Assembly: GCA_003331065.1 (NCBI GenBank)
Contig: QENB01000001.1
Location: forward strand, 124,001 to 188,000
Direction of reading: 5' to 3'
Source of the DNA: Candidatus Tokpelaia sp. JSC188
GTDB lineage: Bacteria; Pseudomonadota; Alphaproteobacteria; Rhizobiales; Rhizobiaceae
Length of the DNA: 64,000 bases
Positions 40,849 through 52,050 of the stretch are shown here, piece by piece; positions within the stretch are counted from its first letter, which is position 1; each line of letters opens with the position of its first letter. The notes under the pieces are model-generated. The model did no database searches and had not been told where the DNA came from. It saw only the letters and a list, made by a program, of their open reading frames with translations. A program made the translations under genes and the position numbers.

Positions 40849-43401
40849 CTAGATATTTTGCCTTCGTTTCCGTTTTTTACCATAGACCTTGCCGGTTTCT
40901 GTTTTGGCAATTTTTGCTTCAATTAGCGCAAGAGCTGTTTCTAATACGATGGAAGTTGGGTCTTTATCCTTTGGTAAGCTTACATTGATTTTGTTCCATT
41001 TGATGTATGGACTGTATCTACCATTTTGTATGCTGACTTTACCACCTTCAGGATGTTCTCCTAAATTTGCAAGAGTTGTAGATACGCTGCATTTCTCTCT
41101 TGTGTGCTGTTTTTTAGCTAGTAACGCTGCAGCTCTTTCAATTCCAATTGAAAAAACTTCATCTATATTTTCAAGGTTGATATACTGACTATTATGATTA
41201 ATATAGGGACCATAGCGTCCTATAGTGGCTTTTATGATATTGCCACTTTCAGGGTGAAGGCCTACTTCACGTGGCAAAGATAGTAGTAATGATGCCTTTT
41301 GCAAATCTATATCGTTAGTCTGCCAGTTTTTTGGAATGCTGATGCGTTTAGATTCTTTCTTTTCACCGCGTTGTATATAAAAGCCAAACCGACCTTTACG
41401 TAGGGATACATCTTCCCCAGTTTGCGAATCCTGTCCTAAAATAATGGGCTCAGCTTTCTGCCTACATTCTTTCTTATAAAAATCTAAGTGGCGACTGTAT
41501 TTGCATTCGGGATAATTGGAGCAGCCAACAAAAGCACCGTATCTGCTAGGTTTCAGTGAAAGCCGCCCAATATGGCAAAGCGGGCATGAATAAGGCTCAC
41601 TATTATCTTCCTTTGGTGGAAAAACAATGGGCGCCAAGGCCTTGTTCAATATATCTAACACTTCAGTAACGCGCAGATCCTTTATATCAGCTACAGAAAC
41701 TGAAAAATGCTGCCAGAAATCACGTAATACATCTTTCCATTTCAACTTTCCATCTGAGATAAGATCAAGTTTTTCTTCAAGATCAGCTGTGAAATCGTAT
41801 TCGACATAACGATTGAAGAAATTCTCAAGAAAAGCTATGAGAATTCGACCATTTGGCTTTGGAATCAGCCTGCGTTTTTCAACATTAATGTATTCACGCT
41901 TACGTAAAATAGAAAGCGTTGGAGCATATGTCGAGGGACGTCCGACCCCTACCTCTTCAAGTTTTTTGATAAGTGTGGCTTCCGAATAGCGTGCTTGTGG
42001 CTCAGTTTTATGCTTAGAAACGATGATTTTATCTCGCCTAAGATTTTCATGCACATGAATTTCTGATAATAGAGAGTTTTCCTCAGTTTCTGCAATATCG
42101 TCTTCGCATGTGTCAGCATAAAGTGCTAGAAAGCCGTCGAAACATACAATTGAGCCCGTTACGCGCAAGTTGGCAACTGTGCCATTATTTTCAGCCTTTA
42201 TCTCTATGATCGTTCGCTCAATATCGGCAGCTTGCATTTGGCTTGCTATTGTTCGCTTCCACACCAAGTCATAAAGACGCCAGTTGTCAGAATCAAGGAA
42301 ACGGTATACAGTATCTGGCGGACAATTGAAATTTGTTGGTCGAATAGCTTCATGTGCTTCTTGTGCATTCTTTGCTTTTGTTATATAATGGCGCGGTTTT
42401 TCTGGGACATAATCATTGCCAAATGTTCTATTTATTACCTTGCGCATGCTATCTATAGCTTGTGGGTCTATCTGTACGCTATCTGTGCGCATGTAGGTGA
42501 TAAGACCAGCTGTTTCTCCTCCAAGATCAATGCCTTCGTAAAGACGTTGTGCAACCTGCATGGTATGTGATGCAGAAAAATTAAAGCGTAAGGAAGCCAT
42601 TTGCTGCAGAGTGGAAGTAGTAAAAGGTGGTGCAGGGTTGCGTTTAATTAATTGAGACTCAATAGCCTGTACGTGAAAAATTGCCCCCTCAAGCATGAGG
42701 CGAATTTTTTGTGCATCTTCTGAAGTCTTGATATCAAATCTTCCAAGGTTTCTACCTTCAAAGCTGACAAGTCGCGCTGTACAAATATTATTATGCATTG
42801 TTCTGAGGTTTACAAAGATTGACCAATAATCCTCGCGAATAAAACTTTCAATTTCTGACTCACGGTCACAGATAAGACGCAGTGCCACTGATTGAACCCG
42901 TCCTGCGGAACGAGGGCCGGACAGCTTGCGCCACAAGATCGGTGATAGCGTAAAGCCGACAAGATAATCTAACGCCCGGCGGGCAAGATAGGCATCAACA
43001 AGGTCAGAATCAATTTGCCGAGGAGTGATCATAGCATCTAGCACAGCTCTTTCTGTAATAGCATTAAAAATAACACGCTTGATCTTTTTACCCTTGAGTA
43101 TATTTCTCTGCTGTAGAATATCCAGAACATGCCAAGATATAGCTTCTCCTTCACGATCAGGATCTGTTGCAAGAATCAGGCTCTCACTTTCCTTGACTGC
43201 TTGTGCAATTTTTGAAAGGAGTTTTTCCGAAGCATTGTTAATGCTCCATTTTATTGCAAAGTCGTTATCCGGTAAAACAGAGCCCTTCTTAGCAGGAAGG
43301 TCACGAACATGGCCAAACGATGCAAAGACCTTATAGTCGGATCCAAGATATTTATTAATTGTTTTGGCCTTTGCCAGCGATTCTACAATGACAACATTCA
43401 T
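40849..43401 (-). CDS. topA: DNA topoisomerase I
   Basis: TopA relaxes negative supercoils by cutting one strand. The TOPRIM domain opens with VVIVESLAKAKTINKYLG and ends DPDREGEAISWH. The catalytic tyrosine lies in ITYMRTDSVQID. The C-terminal part has one clear four-cysteine zinc ribbon (CPLCHIGRLSLKPSRYGAFVGC-type, near residue 600) and further degenerate ribbons rich in GRYGPYI repeats, as in other alphaproteobacteria. The length of 850 residues is normal. In Brucella it sits between dprA and rnr; neither is present here. Confidence 0.96.
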   Translation of the reverse strand: MNVVIVESLAKAKTINKYLGSDYKVFASFGHVRDLPAKKGSVLPDNDFAIKWSINNASEKLLSKIAQAVKESESLILATDPDREGEAISWHVLDILQQRNILKGKKIKRVIFNAITERAVLDAMITPRQIDSDLVDAYLARRALDYLVGFTLSPILWRKLSGPRSAGRVQSVALRLICDRESEIESFIREDYWSIFVNLRTMHNNICTARLVSFEGRNLGRFDIKTSEDAQKIRLMLEGAIFHVQAIESQLIKRNPAPPFTTSTLQQMASLRFNFSASHTMQVAQRLYEGIDLGGETAGLITYMRTDSVQIDPQAIDSMRKVINRTFGNDYVPEKPRHYITKAKNAQEAHEAIRPTNFNCPPDTVYRFLDSDNWRLYDLVWKRTIASQMQAADIERTIIEIKAENNGTVANLRVTGSIVCFDGFLALYADTCEDDIAETEENSLLSEIHVHENLRRDKIIVSKHKTEPQARYSEATLIKKLEEVGVGRPSTYAPTLSILRKREYINVEKRRLIPKPNGRILIAFLENFFNRYVEYDFTADLEEKLDLISDGKLKWKDVLRDFWQHFSVSVADIKDLRVTEVLDILNKALAPIVFPPKEDNSEPYSCPLCHIGRLSLKPSRYGAFVGCSNYPECKYSRHLDFYKKECRQKAEPIILGQDSQTGEDVSLRKGRFGFYIQRGEKKESKRISIPKNWQTNDIDLQKASLLLSLPREVGLHPESGNIIKATIGRYGPYINHNSQYINLENIDEVFSIGIERAAALLAKKQHTREKCSVSTTLANLGEHPEGGKVSIQNGRYSPYIKWNKINVSLPKDKDPTSIVLETALALIEAKIAKTETGKVYGKKRKRRQNI

Positions 43402-43832
43402 TTTTTATTCCAAAAATCTAGGCACATTTTCTCTCTTAAAAGTTACTATTCCCAATAGCACCTACCATCACATGAATAAGTAAAAAGTTTTGTCAAGTAG
43501 CTGTGTATTTTTCTTGGAAAAACAATTTGTAATTTAAAAATTACTATTAATATCCATAGATAACTATTTATCTATTTTAAATAGAAATATTCAGAAAATG
43601 AAGAAGATAACCGATATTGACAAAAGATGAACAACCAACCAGGATGACGGGGTATTTGATTTTAATGCAAATATAGTTTACGGTGAGGCGAACTAGAGAG
43701 AATTCTAGCTTATTCAGGGGAGAAAAGTCAAGAGTAGTCTTTAAGTATATGCGTATATATCTATCAAATTAAGATCTACTCCCACTGTTAGCTGTTTGTT
43801 ACAGAAATGGATGCTATATGGTTTTTTCTCAT
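43402..43832. other. Gene-free gap where dprA usually lies
   Basis: About 430 AT-rich bases between topA and plsY. In relatives the DNA-processing gene dprA occupies this place (from memory). I see no dprA motif in any frame, so it seems deleted rather than recently broken. Confidence 0.45.
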
Positions 43833-44477
43833 CTATTTTTCCATAAATTTAAAGTTTACTTTATTTAGTTTTTCTCCGATCTTATTTTCTGTTCCTCGGC
43901 AGAGTCTTTGAATATTAGTATGATGTTTCAGTACAACAATTATGCTCATTAGAATTATAATTCCTGATATTGTTGTCGACAATGAAAGGAACGCAAAAAC
44001 TGCTACAGTAATTGTAGCAACAAGCGCAGAAAAAGAAGAATAGCGAGTGATAACAACAGTTATAAACCATACCAGCCCGAAGATAACTGCATATGGCCAT
44101 GCGGTCCAGGATAGGACTCCTAGATACGTTGCAACACCTTTACCACCTTTAAAGCCAAGCCAAACCGGGAAAATATGCCCCACAAAAGCAAAAAAACCAG
44201 CAATGATTTCCAAAGTTTGCCCATACACTGAAAAAACAAGCATAACTAATAATCCCTTAAGCATGTCACACAGTAGTGTAAAAATAGCGATTTTCCAGTT
44301 TCCTGTTCGAAGCACATTAGTTGCTCCTGTATTGCCAGAGCCAATTGCTCGTATGTCGCCCAGCCCGGCAAATCGAGTAAAAATCAGACCAAAAGGAACA
44401 GAACCAATAAGATAGGCAATAGCTACTGAAATCCCTAGCCAAAGAGAATCTATTACTTCAATATTTAATGGTAGCAT
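43833..44477 (-). CDS. plsY: Glycerol-3-phosphate acyltransferase PlsY
   Basis: PlsY transfers the acyl group of acyl-phosphate to glycerol 3-phosphate, the first step in phospholipid synthesis. The 214-residue membrane protein has the three family motifs: GSVPFGLIF, GSGNTGATNVLR (the active serine and glycines), and GHIFPVWLGFKGGKGVAT. Five or more membrane helices are visible. It follows the pyrC-like gene by nine bases and so belongs to the pyrB-pyrC-plsY operon. Confidence 0.95.
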   Translation of the reverse strand: MLPLNIEVIDSLWLGISVAIAYLIGSVPFGLIFTRFAGLGDIRAIGSGNTGATNVLRTGNWKIAIFTLLCDMLKGLLVMLVFSVYGQTLEIIAGFFAFVGHIFPVWLGFKGGKGVATYLGVLSWTAWPYAVIFGLVWFITVVITRYSSFSALVATITVAVFAFLSLSTTISGIIILMSIIVVLKHHTNIQRLCRGTENKIGEKLNKVNFKFMEK

Positions 44478-44486
44478 ATTTCTACT

Positions 44487-45824
44487 TTATTTCCTATCGC
44501 AGCAATCAAATTTCTCTGTTTTCTGAAAACCTGTCAACCCTGATGAATAGACGACCTTGCCGGCAACTATGGTGGTCATGACCCGCCCTTGAAAGCCTAC
44601 TTTTTCAAAAGTGCTATTTTTCGAACGCGAATGCAGCATATCAAGCTCAAGAATCCAAGGTGTATCAAGGTCAACAATAATAAGATCTGCCATAGCACCT
44701 GGTTTTAGAGTTCCTGCATCAAGGCCAAAAAGTTGCGCCGGTCTAGTTGATAAAGATTCTATGAGCCTTTTTAAAGGAATTGAACCATCATGATACAGGC
44801 GCAATGCCGCAGCCAACAAAGTTTCTAGTCCGATAGCACCGGGCTGTGCATCTGCGAAAGGTAGGTGTTTGGTATCGACATCCTGTGGGTCGTGCGATGA
44901 TACAATAATGTCAATAACACCGTCACGTAGAGCTTTTACCATGGCCACACGATCCTCCTCTGCTCGAAGCGGTGGTAAAAGTCGAAAAAACGTCCTATAT
45001 TCACCGACATCATTCTCATTCAGGCTTAAATGATTGATCGAAACGCCAGCCGAAATCCCAAACATTCGTTCCTTTGCGCAGCATATTGCTTGAGCTGACA
45101 TATTAGTAGAGAGCTGCGCTGCATGATAACGTACACCCGTCAACTCCGCAAGACGCAAGTCTCTCTCCAATGGGATCACTTCTGCTTCACGTAAAATGCC
45201 AGGAAGACCAAGATAAGTCGCTATCAAGCCAGCATTCATGACACCATTATCGATCAAGTCAGCTTCCTGTGTTTCATGCATGATAGGCATGTCAAAATCT
45301 CGGGCATAAGTCATTGCCTGCCGCATGATATTAGCATTAGCAATTGTTTTTTTCCCTTCGGTAAACGCAACGGCACCCCCTTCACGTAAAAGACCAAATT
45401 CGGATATTTCTAATCCCGCCATGCCACGAGTCAATGAAGCTGCGGGATAAATATTGACAGATGCCATTTCTTTGGCAGTGCGCAATATAAATTCAACTAG
45501 TGCTACATTATCAATAACAGGATACGTATCTGGCATCATGATAAATGAAGTAATACCACCTACCGCTGCTGCATAGCTGGCGGAAGCGATCGTCTCGCGG
45601 TGTTCTGCTCCTGGTTCACCGACAAAGACACGCGCATCGACCAACCCAGGAAAAATAGCTTTTCCTTTAAGGTTAATTACATTCGCTGTATCCGGAATAC
45701 CTTGATTACGTGCACTAGCACCTGATGCAATAATCTTTCCGGAGGCCATGATTACGCTGCCCATTTCATCAATATTGCGCGAAGGGTCAACAATGCGCGC
45801 ATTTTCAAGAACAATTGGCTTCAT
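44487..45824 (-). CDS. pyrC: Dihydroorotase-like protein PyrC (PyrX type, metal site missing)
   Basis: The 445-residue amidohydrolase lies next to pyrB, as in other Rhizobiales. A true dihydroorotase has a His-x-His zinc pair near the start of the barrel. Here that place reads [17 protein letters not shown], without the histidines, and the later metal loop reads [11 protein letters not shown]. Such proteins (PyrX or PyrC') are thought to support aspartate transcarbamoylase assembly rather than catalyse, as in Pseudomonas. A separate active PyrC must exist elsewhere if the pathway works. The ATG giving [17 protein letters not shown] is chosen; it overlaps the pyrB end by 20 bases. Confidence 0.9.
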   Translation of the reverse strand: MKPIVLENARIVDPSRNIDEMGSVIMASGKIIASGASARNQGIPDTANVINLKGKAIFPGLVDARVFVGEPGAEHRETIASASYAAAVGGITSFIMMPDTYPVIDNVALVEFILRTAKEMASVNIYPAASLTRGMAGLEISEFGLLREGGAVAFTEGKKTIANANIMRQAMTYARDFDMPIMHETQEADLIDNGVMNAGLIATYLGLPGILREAEVIPLERDLRLAELTGVRYHAAQLSTNMSAQAICCAKERMFGISAGVSINHLSLNENDVGEYRTFFRLLPPLRAEEDRVAMVKALRDGVIDIIVSSHDPQDVDTKHLPFADAQPGAIGLETLLAAALRLYHDGSIPLKRLIESLSTRPAQLFGLDAGTLKPGAMADLIIVDLDTPWILELDMLHSRSKNSTFEKVGFQGRVMTTIVAGKVVYSSGLTGFQKTEKFDCCDRK

Positions 45825-46788
45825 ACGCTTTTTTTGATACCTTTTCTTGGCAATGTTCAATTAGGGCTTCCAGAACAGCCATTCGTACCGCAACCCCCAT
45901 CTCTACCTGTGTTTGAATAACACTCTGCGGTCCATCTGCAACGCTAGAAGATATCTCAACTCCACGGTTCATCGGCCCTGGATGCATCATGATACAGTCT
46001 ATTTTCGCCTTTTTAAGCTTTTTTTGATCTAGGCCAAAAAAGCGGAAATATTCTCGTGTAGAAGGTACAAAAGCACCAGACATGCGTTCATTCTGCAAGC
46101 GCAGCATCATTACTACATCGGCATCTTCTATGCCACTTTCCATTGAATGAAAAACACCCACACCCATATCCTCTATTCCTTGTGGCAAAAGCGTTGAAGG
46201 TGCTACAACCCGCACCCGAGCACCAAGCGCATTGAGGGTCAATATATTAGAGCAAGCGACACGTGAATGCAGCACATCACCGCATATGGCAATTATAAGC
46301 CCTTCAAGTCTACCTTTGGTGCGACGGATTGTCAGAGCATCAAGCAGTGCTTGAGTTGGGTGTTCATGACTGCCATCACCTGCATTTATGATGGAGCAGC
46401 TAACTTTTTTTGCAAGGAGAGCTGCAGCTCCGGCACAATTGTGGCGAATAACCAAAATATCCGGATGCATGGCATTGAGAGTCATGGCAGTATCGATAAG
46501 TGTTTCACCTTTCTTGATGGAGGAATTGTTGATTGGCATATTCACGACATCAGCACCGAGTCTCTTACCTGCAATTTCGAATGAGGATTGAGTCCGTGTC
46601 GATGCCTCAAAAAAAAGGTTAATTTGTGTTCGCCCACGCAGAACAATCGCCTTTTTGTCTTTCTGACGTGAAATAGCAACATTGGCATCTGCACGTTCAA
46701 GCAAATTGTTGATATCAGAAGGGCTGAGTCCTCTAATGCCTAAAAGATGACGGTGTGGGAAAACAGGAAAATTCCTCTTTTTTATCAT
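45805..46788 (-). CDS. pyrB: Aspartate carbamoyltransferase catalytic subunit PyrB
   Basis: PyrB joins carbamoyl phosphate to aspartate, the committed step of pyrimidine synthesis. The carbamoyl-phosphate loop [13 protein letters not shown] and the [12 protein letters not shown] motif are intact, as is [12 protein letters not shown]. The ATG at 46788 has GGAGG eight bases upstream; a frame extension of ten codons is not used. The 327-residue length fits. No pyrI regulatory subunit is present; the adjacent PyrC-like protein probably forms a complex with it. Confidence 0.95.
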   Translation of the reverse strand: MIKKRNFPVFPHRHLLGIRGLSPSDINNLLERADANVAISRQKDKKAIVLRGRTQINLFFEASTRTQSSFEIAGKRLGADVVNMPINNSSIKKGETLIDTAMTLNAMHPDILVIRHNCAGAAALLAKKVSCSIINAGDGSHEHPTQALLDALTIRRTKGRLEGLIIAICGDVLHSRVACSNILTLNALGARVRVVAPSTLLPQGIEDMGVGVFHSMESGIEDADVVMMLRLQNERMSGAFVPSTREYFRFFGLDQKKLKKAKIDCIMMHPGPMNRGVEISSSVADGPQSVIQTQVEMGVAVRMAVLEALIEHCQEKVSKKAYEANCS

Positions 46789-46982
46789 TGGCAAACACCT
46801 CCAATGTAAAATCAGCATAGCGTGTTATTAATAAGTAGATTGCTCTATACCAGATAGGGTTTCAAACGAAATTATTTAAGGCAAGTAAATGATTTATAGG
46901 CGATTTACACATGGGCGAAGTCATTTAAATGTTGTAAGGTAATCGCAATAAAAATCTTCAGCTACACAGGAAAGGAAAAAAT

Positions 46983-48599
46983 GTGGATGTTCATAAATTA
47001 AGTGCGCAGAGACGAAACGATTTTTTCGGTGATCCGATTCTATTTCAGATTGCATCGACATTTCATGCATCTCTTGTTCCAGAATTAGCTGATCTTGGGG
47101 ATTATACAGCCAGTGATGATGCTAATGAAAAGGCGCGTCTCGTAAGCAGTTGGTTACCGCGATCTTGCTTTTATGATGCATGGGGAAATCGGACAGAAAA
47201 TATGGATGTTCATCCTGCTTATCACAGCCTGCTTATCCGTTCACGTCACGCTGGTATTAATAACTCTCTTTTTGCAGAGGAAGACAAGGAGAAACATATA
47301 CGGCATCAGGCGCGCGCTGTACGACTATTCCTTTTGGCTGGTCTTGAAAATGGGCATCTTGAGGAATTATGCTATAGTAACGCTGGCTTGCACATTCTGA
47401 GAGAAAATGCTGATCTTTTTTCTCAATGGAAACCGCTACTTACAAGTTTGATACACGACCCGTCGCGTAAGCATTTTCAGAAGAAACAAAGCGCAAGCCT
47501 TGCTCTAGCTTTAGAAGAAGTTGGCATAACTGCTTCTTCATTGTCAGGCAGTTTTGCAGAACCTATATACGTTGATCAGCAAATAAAACAGAATCTATAT
47601 AGAATTAGTGGCTATAAACCAGACGTTGTTAATCCGGTTGCAGATGGATTTATTGTCAGTGCAATTTTTGAAGGCAGCCTGTCAATGTTTTTTGTGCCAC
47701 GTCTGTTGGTAACAGGGCAAATAAATGGTATTTCGTTAGTTTCAAATAGAGATAAGAATGATTTCTCCGTACCACGCTCTCATATTCGCTTTGAACATAG
47801 TGCAGGTTGGATGATTGGCTTGCCTGAGATGGGAAAAAATCTACTTGCACAGATAAAACAGAATCTGGAGTTTGATCATGCGGTAATTATTGCGGGGATG
47901 ATACGCAGTGTTGTGCAGCATGTCGTCATCTATGTACGTCAAAATCATGATCAGAAACGTAGAAAAACTTTAGCTGAACGTGCACTTGCCGACGCAGCAC
48001 TTGATGTAGCCGCCGCTTCCGTTCTGGTTTTGCGTCTAGCTAAAGCGCAGGATCTCGCAACAAATGATCTGCAAGAAGCAGCTTTCGCAGCTATTATGCG
48101 GCCTGTTATCCGTTATTGGCTGCTACATATCCTAGGGCAAATTACTGACTGTGCTATTTCTTTGGTTGGGCGTAATAGCCTCTTCCCAGGAAGTATCTTT
48201 TCTCGAGCACAAGAACTAAAAACCCGCATCTTTTCTTTTGAGAGCAGCACTGTGCATTTGCTGCTTGATGTTGTCAATACAATAAAGCAAATACCTGATC
48301 TTTTTCAGGCTGTAATTGCGATGCCTTATCATGGAGGCGGTGAAACGGATACTCGGACTGCTCAAATTTTGCGTGTTGTAGCAGATATGGTGCTTAATGA
48401 CGAAGGAACAAGCTTTTTGCTTGTTGAACAGCTTATTTATGCTTTTGCAAGCGTTGGCTTACGTACTCTTGATTGTAATATTATAGCAACAGCCTACGTC
48501 GAAAGTCGACTTAGTGGCCAATGGCGTTCAACCTATGGTATGCTTAGCCCGCATCACAACGCTAGCTTTATCCTTGAAGCGCTTTATCCCTCAAATTGA
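46983..48599 (+). CDS. AidB-like acyl-CoA dehydrogenase family protein, active site eroded
   Basis: The 538-residue length and layout match the AidB branch of flavin acyl-CoA dehydrogenases, including the opening, [15 protein letters not shown], the beta domain with [21 protein letters not shown] and a helical C-terminal domain. Motifs normal in AidB are not recognisable, however: the MTEKQGGSD flavin segment reads [15 protein letters not shown], and the GGNGYVEE...WEGSGN region reads [10 protein letters not shown]...FSFESSTV. It may be non-catalytic. In Brucella, AidB was reported at poles and division sites. The GTG start has AGGAAAGGA just upstream. Its end overlaps the convergent ruvX gene by 32 bases. 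Confidence 0.72.
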   Translation: MDVHKLSAQRRNDFFGDPILFQIASTFHASLVPELADLGDYTASDDANEKARLVSSWLPRSCFYDAWGNRTENMDVHPAYHSLLIRSRHAGINNSLFAEEDKEKHIRHQARAVRLFLLAGLENGHLEELCYSNAGLHILRENADLFSQWKPLLTSLIHDPSRKHFQKKQSASLALALEEVGITASSLSGSFAEPIYVDQQIKQNLYRISGYKPDVVNPVADGFIVSAIFEGSLSMFFVPRLLVTGQINGISLVSNRDKNDFSVPRSHIRFEHSAGWMIGLPEMGKNLLAQIKQNLEFDHAVIIAGMIRSVVQHVVIYVRQNHDQKRRKTLAERALADAALDVAAASVLVLRLAKAQDLATNDLQEAAFAAIMRPVIRYWLLHILGQITDCAISLVGRNSLFPGSIFSRAQELKTRIFSFESSTVHLLLDVVNTIKQIPDLFQAVIAMPYHGGGETDTRTAQILRVVADMVLNDEGTSFLLVEQLIYAFASVGLRTLDCNIIATAYVESRLSGQWRSTYGMLSPHHNASFILEALYPSN

Positions 48600-49086
48600 A
48601 TAAAGAGAGCTTTCGCAAGCTAGGTTCAGATATTAGTCGGTCAAGTGCTCCTTGAAGAATAAAGGCAGCTGCAACAGAATCGATTCGCTGCGCGCGGCGT
48701 TTGCGGGATATATTCATATTAATTAGGCTTCGTTCAGCTGCAACAGTGGAAAGGCGTTCATCCCAAAATACAAATGGAATGTTCGTTAATGCATTCATGT
48801 TTCGTACAAAAGCACGTGTTGCTTGTACACGCGGTCCGCTTGATCCATTCATATTGAGAGGTAGACCAATGATACAAATGCCAATCTCTTCTTTCTGAAA
48901 AATATTTAGAAGAGCTTCAGAATCTCTAAAAAATTTTGCTCGTTTTAAAGAAAGCCGTGGATTAGCTAAACTAAGCCCTGCGTCGGATACGGCGATACCG
49001 ATAGTTTTTTTCCCCAAATCCAACCCGGCGATGCGGATACCTGGTTTCAGAAAAGATTCTGTTTCAGTAATGTCAATTACAGGCAT
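48568..49086 (-). CDS. ruvX: RuvX/YqgF family nuclease (pre-16S rRNA processing)
   Basis: YqgF-type RNase H-fold proteins help mature the 5' end of 16S rRNA and were once called Holliday junction resolvases. The fold motifs are seen: [39 protein letters not shown] and [12 protein letters not shown]. The ATG at 49086 is chosen because AAGGAA lies seven bases upstream and the protein then has 172 residues, near the family size. A 27-codon upstream extension would run into the divergent hydrolase gene. Confidence 0.92.
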   Translation of the reverse strand: MPVIDITETESFLKPGIRIAGLDLGKKTIGIAVSDAGLSLANPRLSLKRAKFFRDSEALLNIFQKEEIGICIIGLPLNMNGSSGPRVQATRAFVRNMNALTNIPFVFWDERLSTVAAERSLINMNISRKRRAQRIDSVAAAFILQGALDRLISEPSLRKLSLFNLRDKALQG

Positions 49087-49143
49087 TGAACAGTTCCTTA
49101 TTAGGTTTATGAAGTATAACACTAATCCAGCAAGGAGGATAAA

Positions 49144-49848
49144 ATGAATATTATCTGGCTTGGTCATGCCGCATTTCGTATTGAGACCGGATTATCTGTA
49201 ATTCTAATTGATCCTTTCTTAACAGGGAATCCCAAAATAAAAAGATTTGATATTAAAAGACTGACCGAAGGTATAACTCATATCGCCCTGACACATGGTC
49301 ATACCGATCATGTTGGTGATACGATAGCTCTTGCAAAAGATAAAAATGTGCCCATTACTGCCAACGCAGATCTAGGTTCGTGGCTGGAAACTAAAGGAGT
49401 GAGCAATGTCATATCTGGCAACACCGGGGGCACGCAAAGGCATGATAGTTTTACCGTTACTTTTGTCAATGCTTTACATTCTTCTGGTATGATAACTGAA
49501 AATGGTGAGTCTGTAGCTCTTGGGAATCCAAATGGTCTTGTCTTTCATTTTGATAATGCTCCAACACTTTACCATATGGGAGATACTGACATATTTTCTG
49601 ATATAGGGCTAATTGGTGAATTACACGAACCTGAAATTGGTCTTGTGCCTATTGGTGATCTTTTTACAATGGGTGGCGCAGTTGCAGCTCTTGCCTGCAA
49701 GCGTTACCTTAGCCTCAAGGTAGCTATTCCCTGCCATTATGGTACTTTTCCGATGCTTGATCAGACACCAAAAAAATTTGTTGAAGGCCTTGATGGCTCA
49801 GATACAGAAGTGCTTACACCGAAAATTGGGGAAAAACTGACATTCTAA
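49144..49848 (+). CDS. UPF0173-type metal-dependent hydrolase
   Basis: This 234-residue protein has the metallo-beta-lactamase fold of the UPF0173 family. The metal motif is [12 protein letters not shown]; further ligands lie in [18 protein letters not shown] and [10 protein letters not shown] perfect AAGGAGG stands just before the ATG. The substrate is unknown in the whole family. It is divergent from ruvX, an arrangement kept in relatives, and lies upstream of gatC. Confidence 0.92.
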   Translation: MNIIWLGHAAFRIETGLSVILIDPFLTGNPKIKRFDIKRLTEGITHIALTHGHTDHVGDTIALAKDKNVPITANADLGSWLETKGVSNVISGNTGGTQRHDSFTVTFVNALHSSGMITENGESVALGNPNGLVFHFDNAPTLYHMGDTDIFSDIGLIGELHEPEIGLVPIGDLFTMGGAVAALACKRYLSLKVAIPCHYGTFPMLDQTPKKFVEGLDGSDTEVLTPKIGEKLTF

Positions 49849-50035
49849 ATCCAACATTGCGCTTCTTTCTCGGAAAAGATATAAAGCACGCATAAACAGT
49901 GTAACTCTAAAGGTGCGGTTATGCATAAGCTACTTTTTTGGGGTAGGATCGTCTAAATTTATGTACTTTTAAGTAGTGGATAATAGGCTATTTTGTTTGT
50001 AATTTTCTCTCTCCCTTTGAAAAGAGGTTTTGTAT

Positions 50036-50326
50036 ATGTCTGTTGATCTAATGACGGTTAAACATATTGCGCATCTAGCTCGTATCGCGCTTAATGAGAA
50101 GGAAGCACAATATATGAGTGAGGAACTTTCTGCTATGATGGGATTACTTGAACAATTAGATGAGATCGATATAGAAAACGTCGTGGAGCCAATGACTTCT
50201 GTTACTTCTATGCGATTACGTATGCGAGAAGACGTTATAACTGATGGTAATAATGCCGAAGATGTTATTGCCAACGCGCCGGTAAAGGAAGAGAATTTCT
50301 TCCTCGTACCCAAAATTATTGAATAA
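50036..50326 (+). CDS. gatC: Glu/Asp-tRNA amidotransferase subunit C
   Basis: GatC stabilises the GatCAB complex, which turns Glu-tRNA(Gln) into Gln-tRNA(Gln). The 96-residue protein has the typical [16 protein letters not shown] start, the [10 protein letters not shown] centre and [11 protein letters not shown]. The ATG at 50036 is preferred over a TTG two codons earlier because AAGAGG is eight bases upstream. gatA starts 43 bp after it. Confidence 0.94.
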   Translation: MSVDLMTVKHIAHLARIALNEKEAQYMSEELSAMMGLLEQLDEIDIENVVEPMTSVTSMRLRMREDVITDGNNAEDVIANAPVKEENFFLVPKIIE

Positions 50327-50369
50327 AAATCTGCTATTAATTACATTTAAGAACAAACCGAGATTTGAA

Positions 50370-51851
50370 ATGAATGATTTGACTTCCCTGACCATTGCTG
50401 AAGCACGTAATCGCTTAAAACGGCGTGAGATTACTGCTGTTGAATTGATAGACGCTTACCTAGAAGAAATTGGTAAGGGAAATGCGAAAATAAATGCATA
50501 TATAACTGTAACCAAAGATCAGGCGCGTAGTATGGCTGCGAAAAGTGATGTTCTTCTTGCCAGAGGCGAAGGAAGACTTCTCGAGGGTATTCCTCTTGGA
50601 ATCAAGGATCTGTTCGCAACTTACAATGTGCATACACAGGCCTGTTCACGTATTCTTGATGGTTTTAAGCCACGTTATGAATCAACAGTTACAGCTAATT
50701 TATGGGCAGAAGGTGCAGTGATGCTTGGAAAACTCAATATGGATGAGTTTGCCATGGGTTCATCAAACGAAACTTCCTTTTATGGGCCAGTGGTCAATCC
50801 TTGGCGCAGGAAAAATTCTGCCGCCGCTCTTGTTCCTGGCGGTTCTTCAGGCGGTTCAGCTGCAGCTGTTGCAGGTCATCTGTGTGCTGGAGCTACGGCA
50901 ACAGATACTGGTGGTTCTATCCGACAACCGGCAGCTTTCACAGGTACAGTAGGGATGAAACCAACTTATGGTAGATGTTCACGCTGGGGCATCATTGCTT
51001 TTGCTTCTTCACTTGATCAGGCCGGACCTATTGCCAGAGACGTGTGTGATTGTGCTATTTTGCTAAAATCTATGGCTTCTTTTGATGTGAAAGATTCAAC
51101 ATCGGTAGATTTACCTGTACCAAATTACGAAGATGCCCTCGGTAAGCCTATCAAAGGTATGAAAATCGGAATCCCGAAAGAATATCAGATTGATGGTATG
51201 CCAAAAGAAATTTGTCAGCTCTGGGATAGAGGCAAAGAATGCCTAAAAGAGGCTGGGGCGCGTATTATTGATATTTCGTTACCACATACAAAATATGCTC
51301 TTGCGGCCTATTATATTATTGCTTCTGCCGAGGCTTCTTCTAATCTTGCTCGCTATGATGGTGTACGTTATGGTTTGCGTATTCCCGGAAGGGATATGAT
51401 CGAGATGTATGAAAATACACGTTCGGCAGGATTTGGTCATGAAGTAAAGCGCCGTATCCTTATTGGCACCTATGTTTTGTCATCTGGCTATTATAGTGCA
51501 TATTATCTCAAAGCGCAGAAAGTTCGAATGTTGATCAAGCGTGATTTTGATCAGGTATTTAAACAGGATATTGATGCTGTTTTAACACCGGCAACGCCTT
51601 CTGTAGCTTTTGAAATCGGTGATAAAAAGTTGATGCAAGATCCTATCGCTATGTATCTCAATGATATTTTCACGGTCTCTGTCAACATGGCAGGGCTTCC
51701 AGGGCTTGCTATTCCTGCTGGTCTATCGACAGAGGGATTACCACTTGGTTTGCAGCTTATTGGTCGTCCTTTTGGTGAAGAGACATTGTTTCAGCTAGGT
51801 TATGTTATGGAGAAGGCCTGTGGAACATTTTCTCCGAAAAAATGGTGGTAA
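50370..51851 (+). CDS. gatA: Glu/Asp-tRNA amidotransferase subunit A
   Basis: GatA is the amidase that frees ammonia from glutamine for GatB. The Ser-cisSer-Lys triad is present: Lys79 in GIKDLFAT, the [13 protein letters not shown] serine, and Ser183 in [23 protein letters not shown] and [15 protein letters not shown] are typical. The ATG giving [13 protein letters not shown] yields 493 residues; the open frame begins 17 codons earlier, inside the gatC end. gatB is not in this window. Confidence 0.96.
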   Translation: MNDLTSLTIAEARNRLKRREITAVELIDAYLEEIGKGNAKINAYITVTKDQARSMAAKSDVLLARGEGRLLEGIPLGIKDLFATYNVHTQACSRILDGFKPRYESTVTANLWAEGAVMLGKLNMDEFAMGSSNETSFYGPVVNPWRRKNSAAALVPGGSSGGSAAAVAGHLCAGATATDTGGSIRQPAAFTGTVGMKPTYGRCSRWGIIAFASSLDQAGPIARDVCDCAILLKSMASFDVKDSTSVDLPVPNYEDALGKPIKGMKIGIPKEYQIDGMPKEICQLWDRGKECLKEAGARIIDISLPHTKYALAAYYIIASAEASSNLARYDGVRYGLRIPGRDMIEMYENTRSAGFGHEVKRRILIGTYVLSSGYYSAYYLKAQKVRMLIKRDFDQVFKQDIDAVLTPATPSVAFEIGDKKLMQDPIAMYLNDIFTVSVNMAGLPGLAIPAGLSTEGLPLGLQLIGRPFGEETLFQLGYVMEKACGTFSPKKWW

Positions 51852-52050
51852 TTATTTTCTAAAAAAACATTACAAGGATCAGTGTATTGCTCTTATGCTT
51901 AACCTTTAGAGAAAAATCTGTATTTGCTGTAATATTTAAAGAAGAATTGACGCTCTTCGTTACTTGATTTCAATATTGTGCATAAATCTTACATGATATT
52001 TTTATTAACTAGATGTTATCTTAGTATAATACCTGTTGCGGAGATAAATT

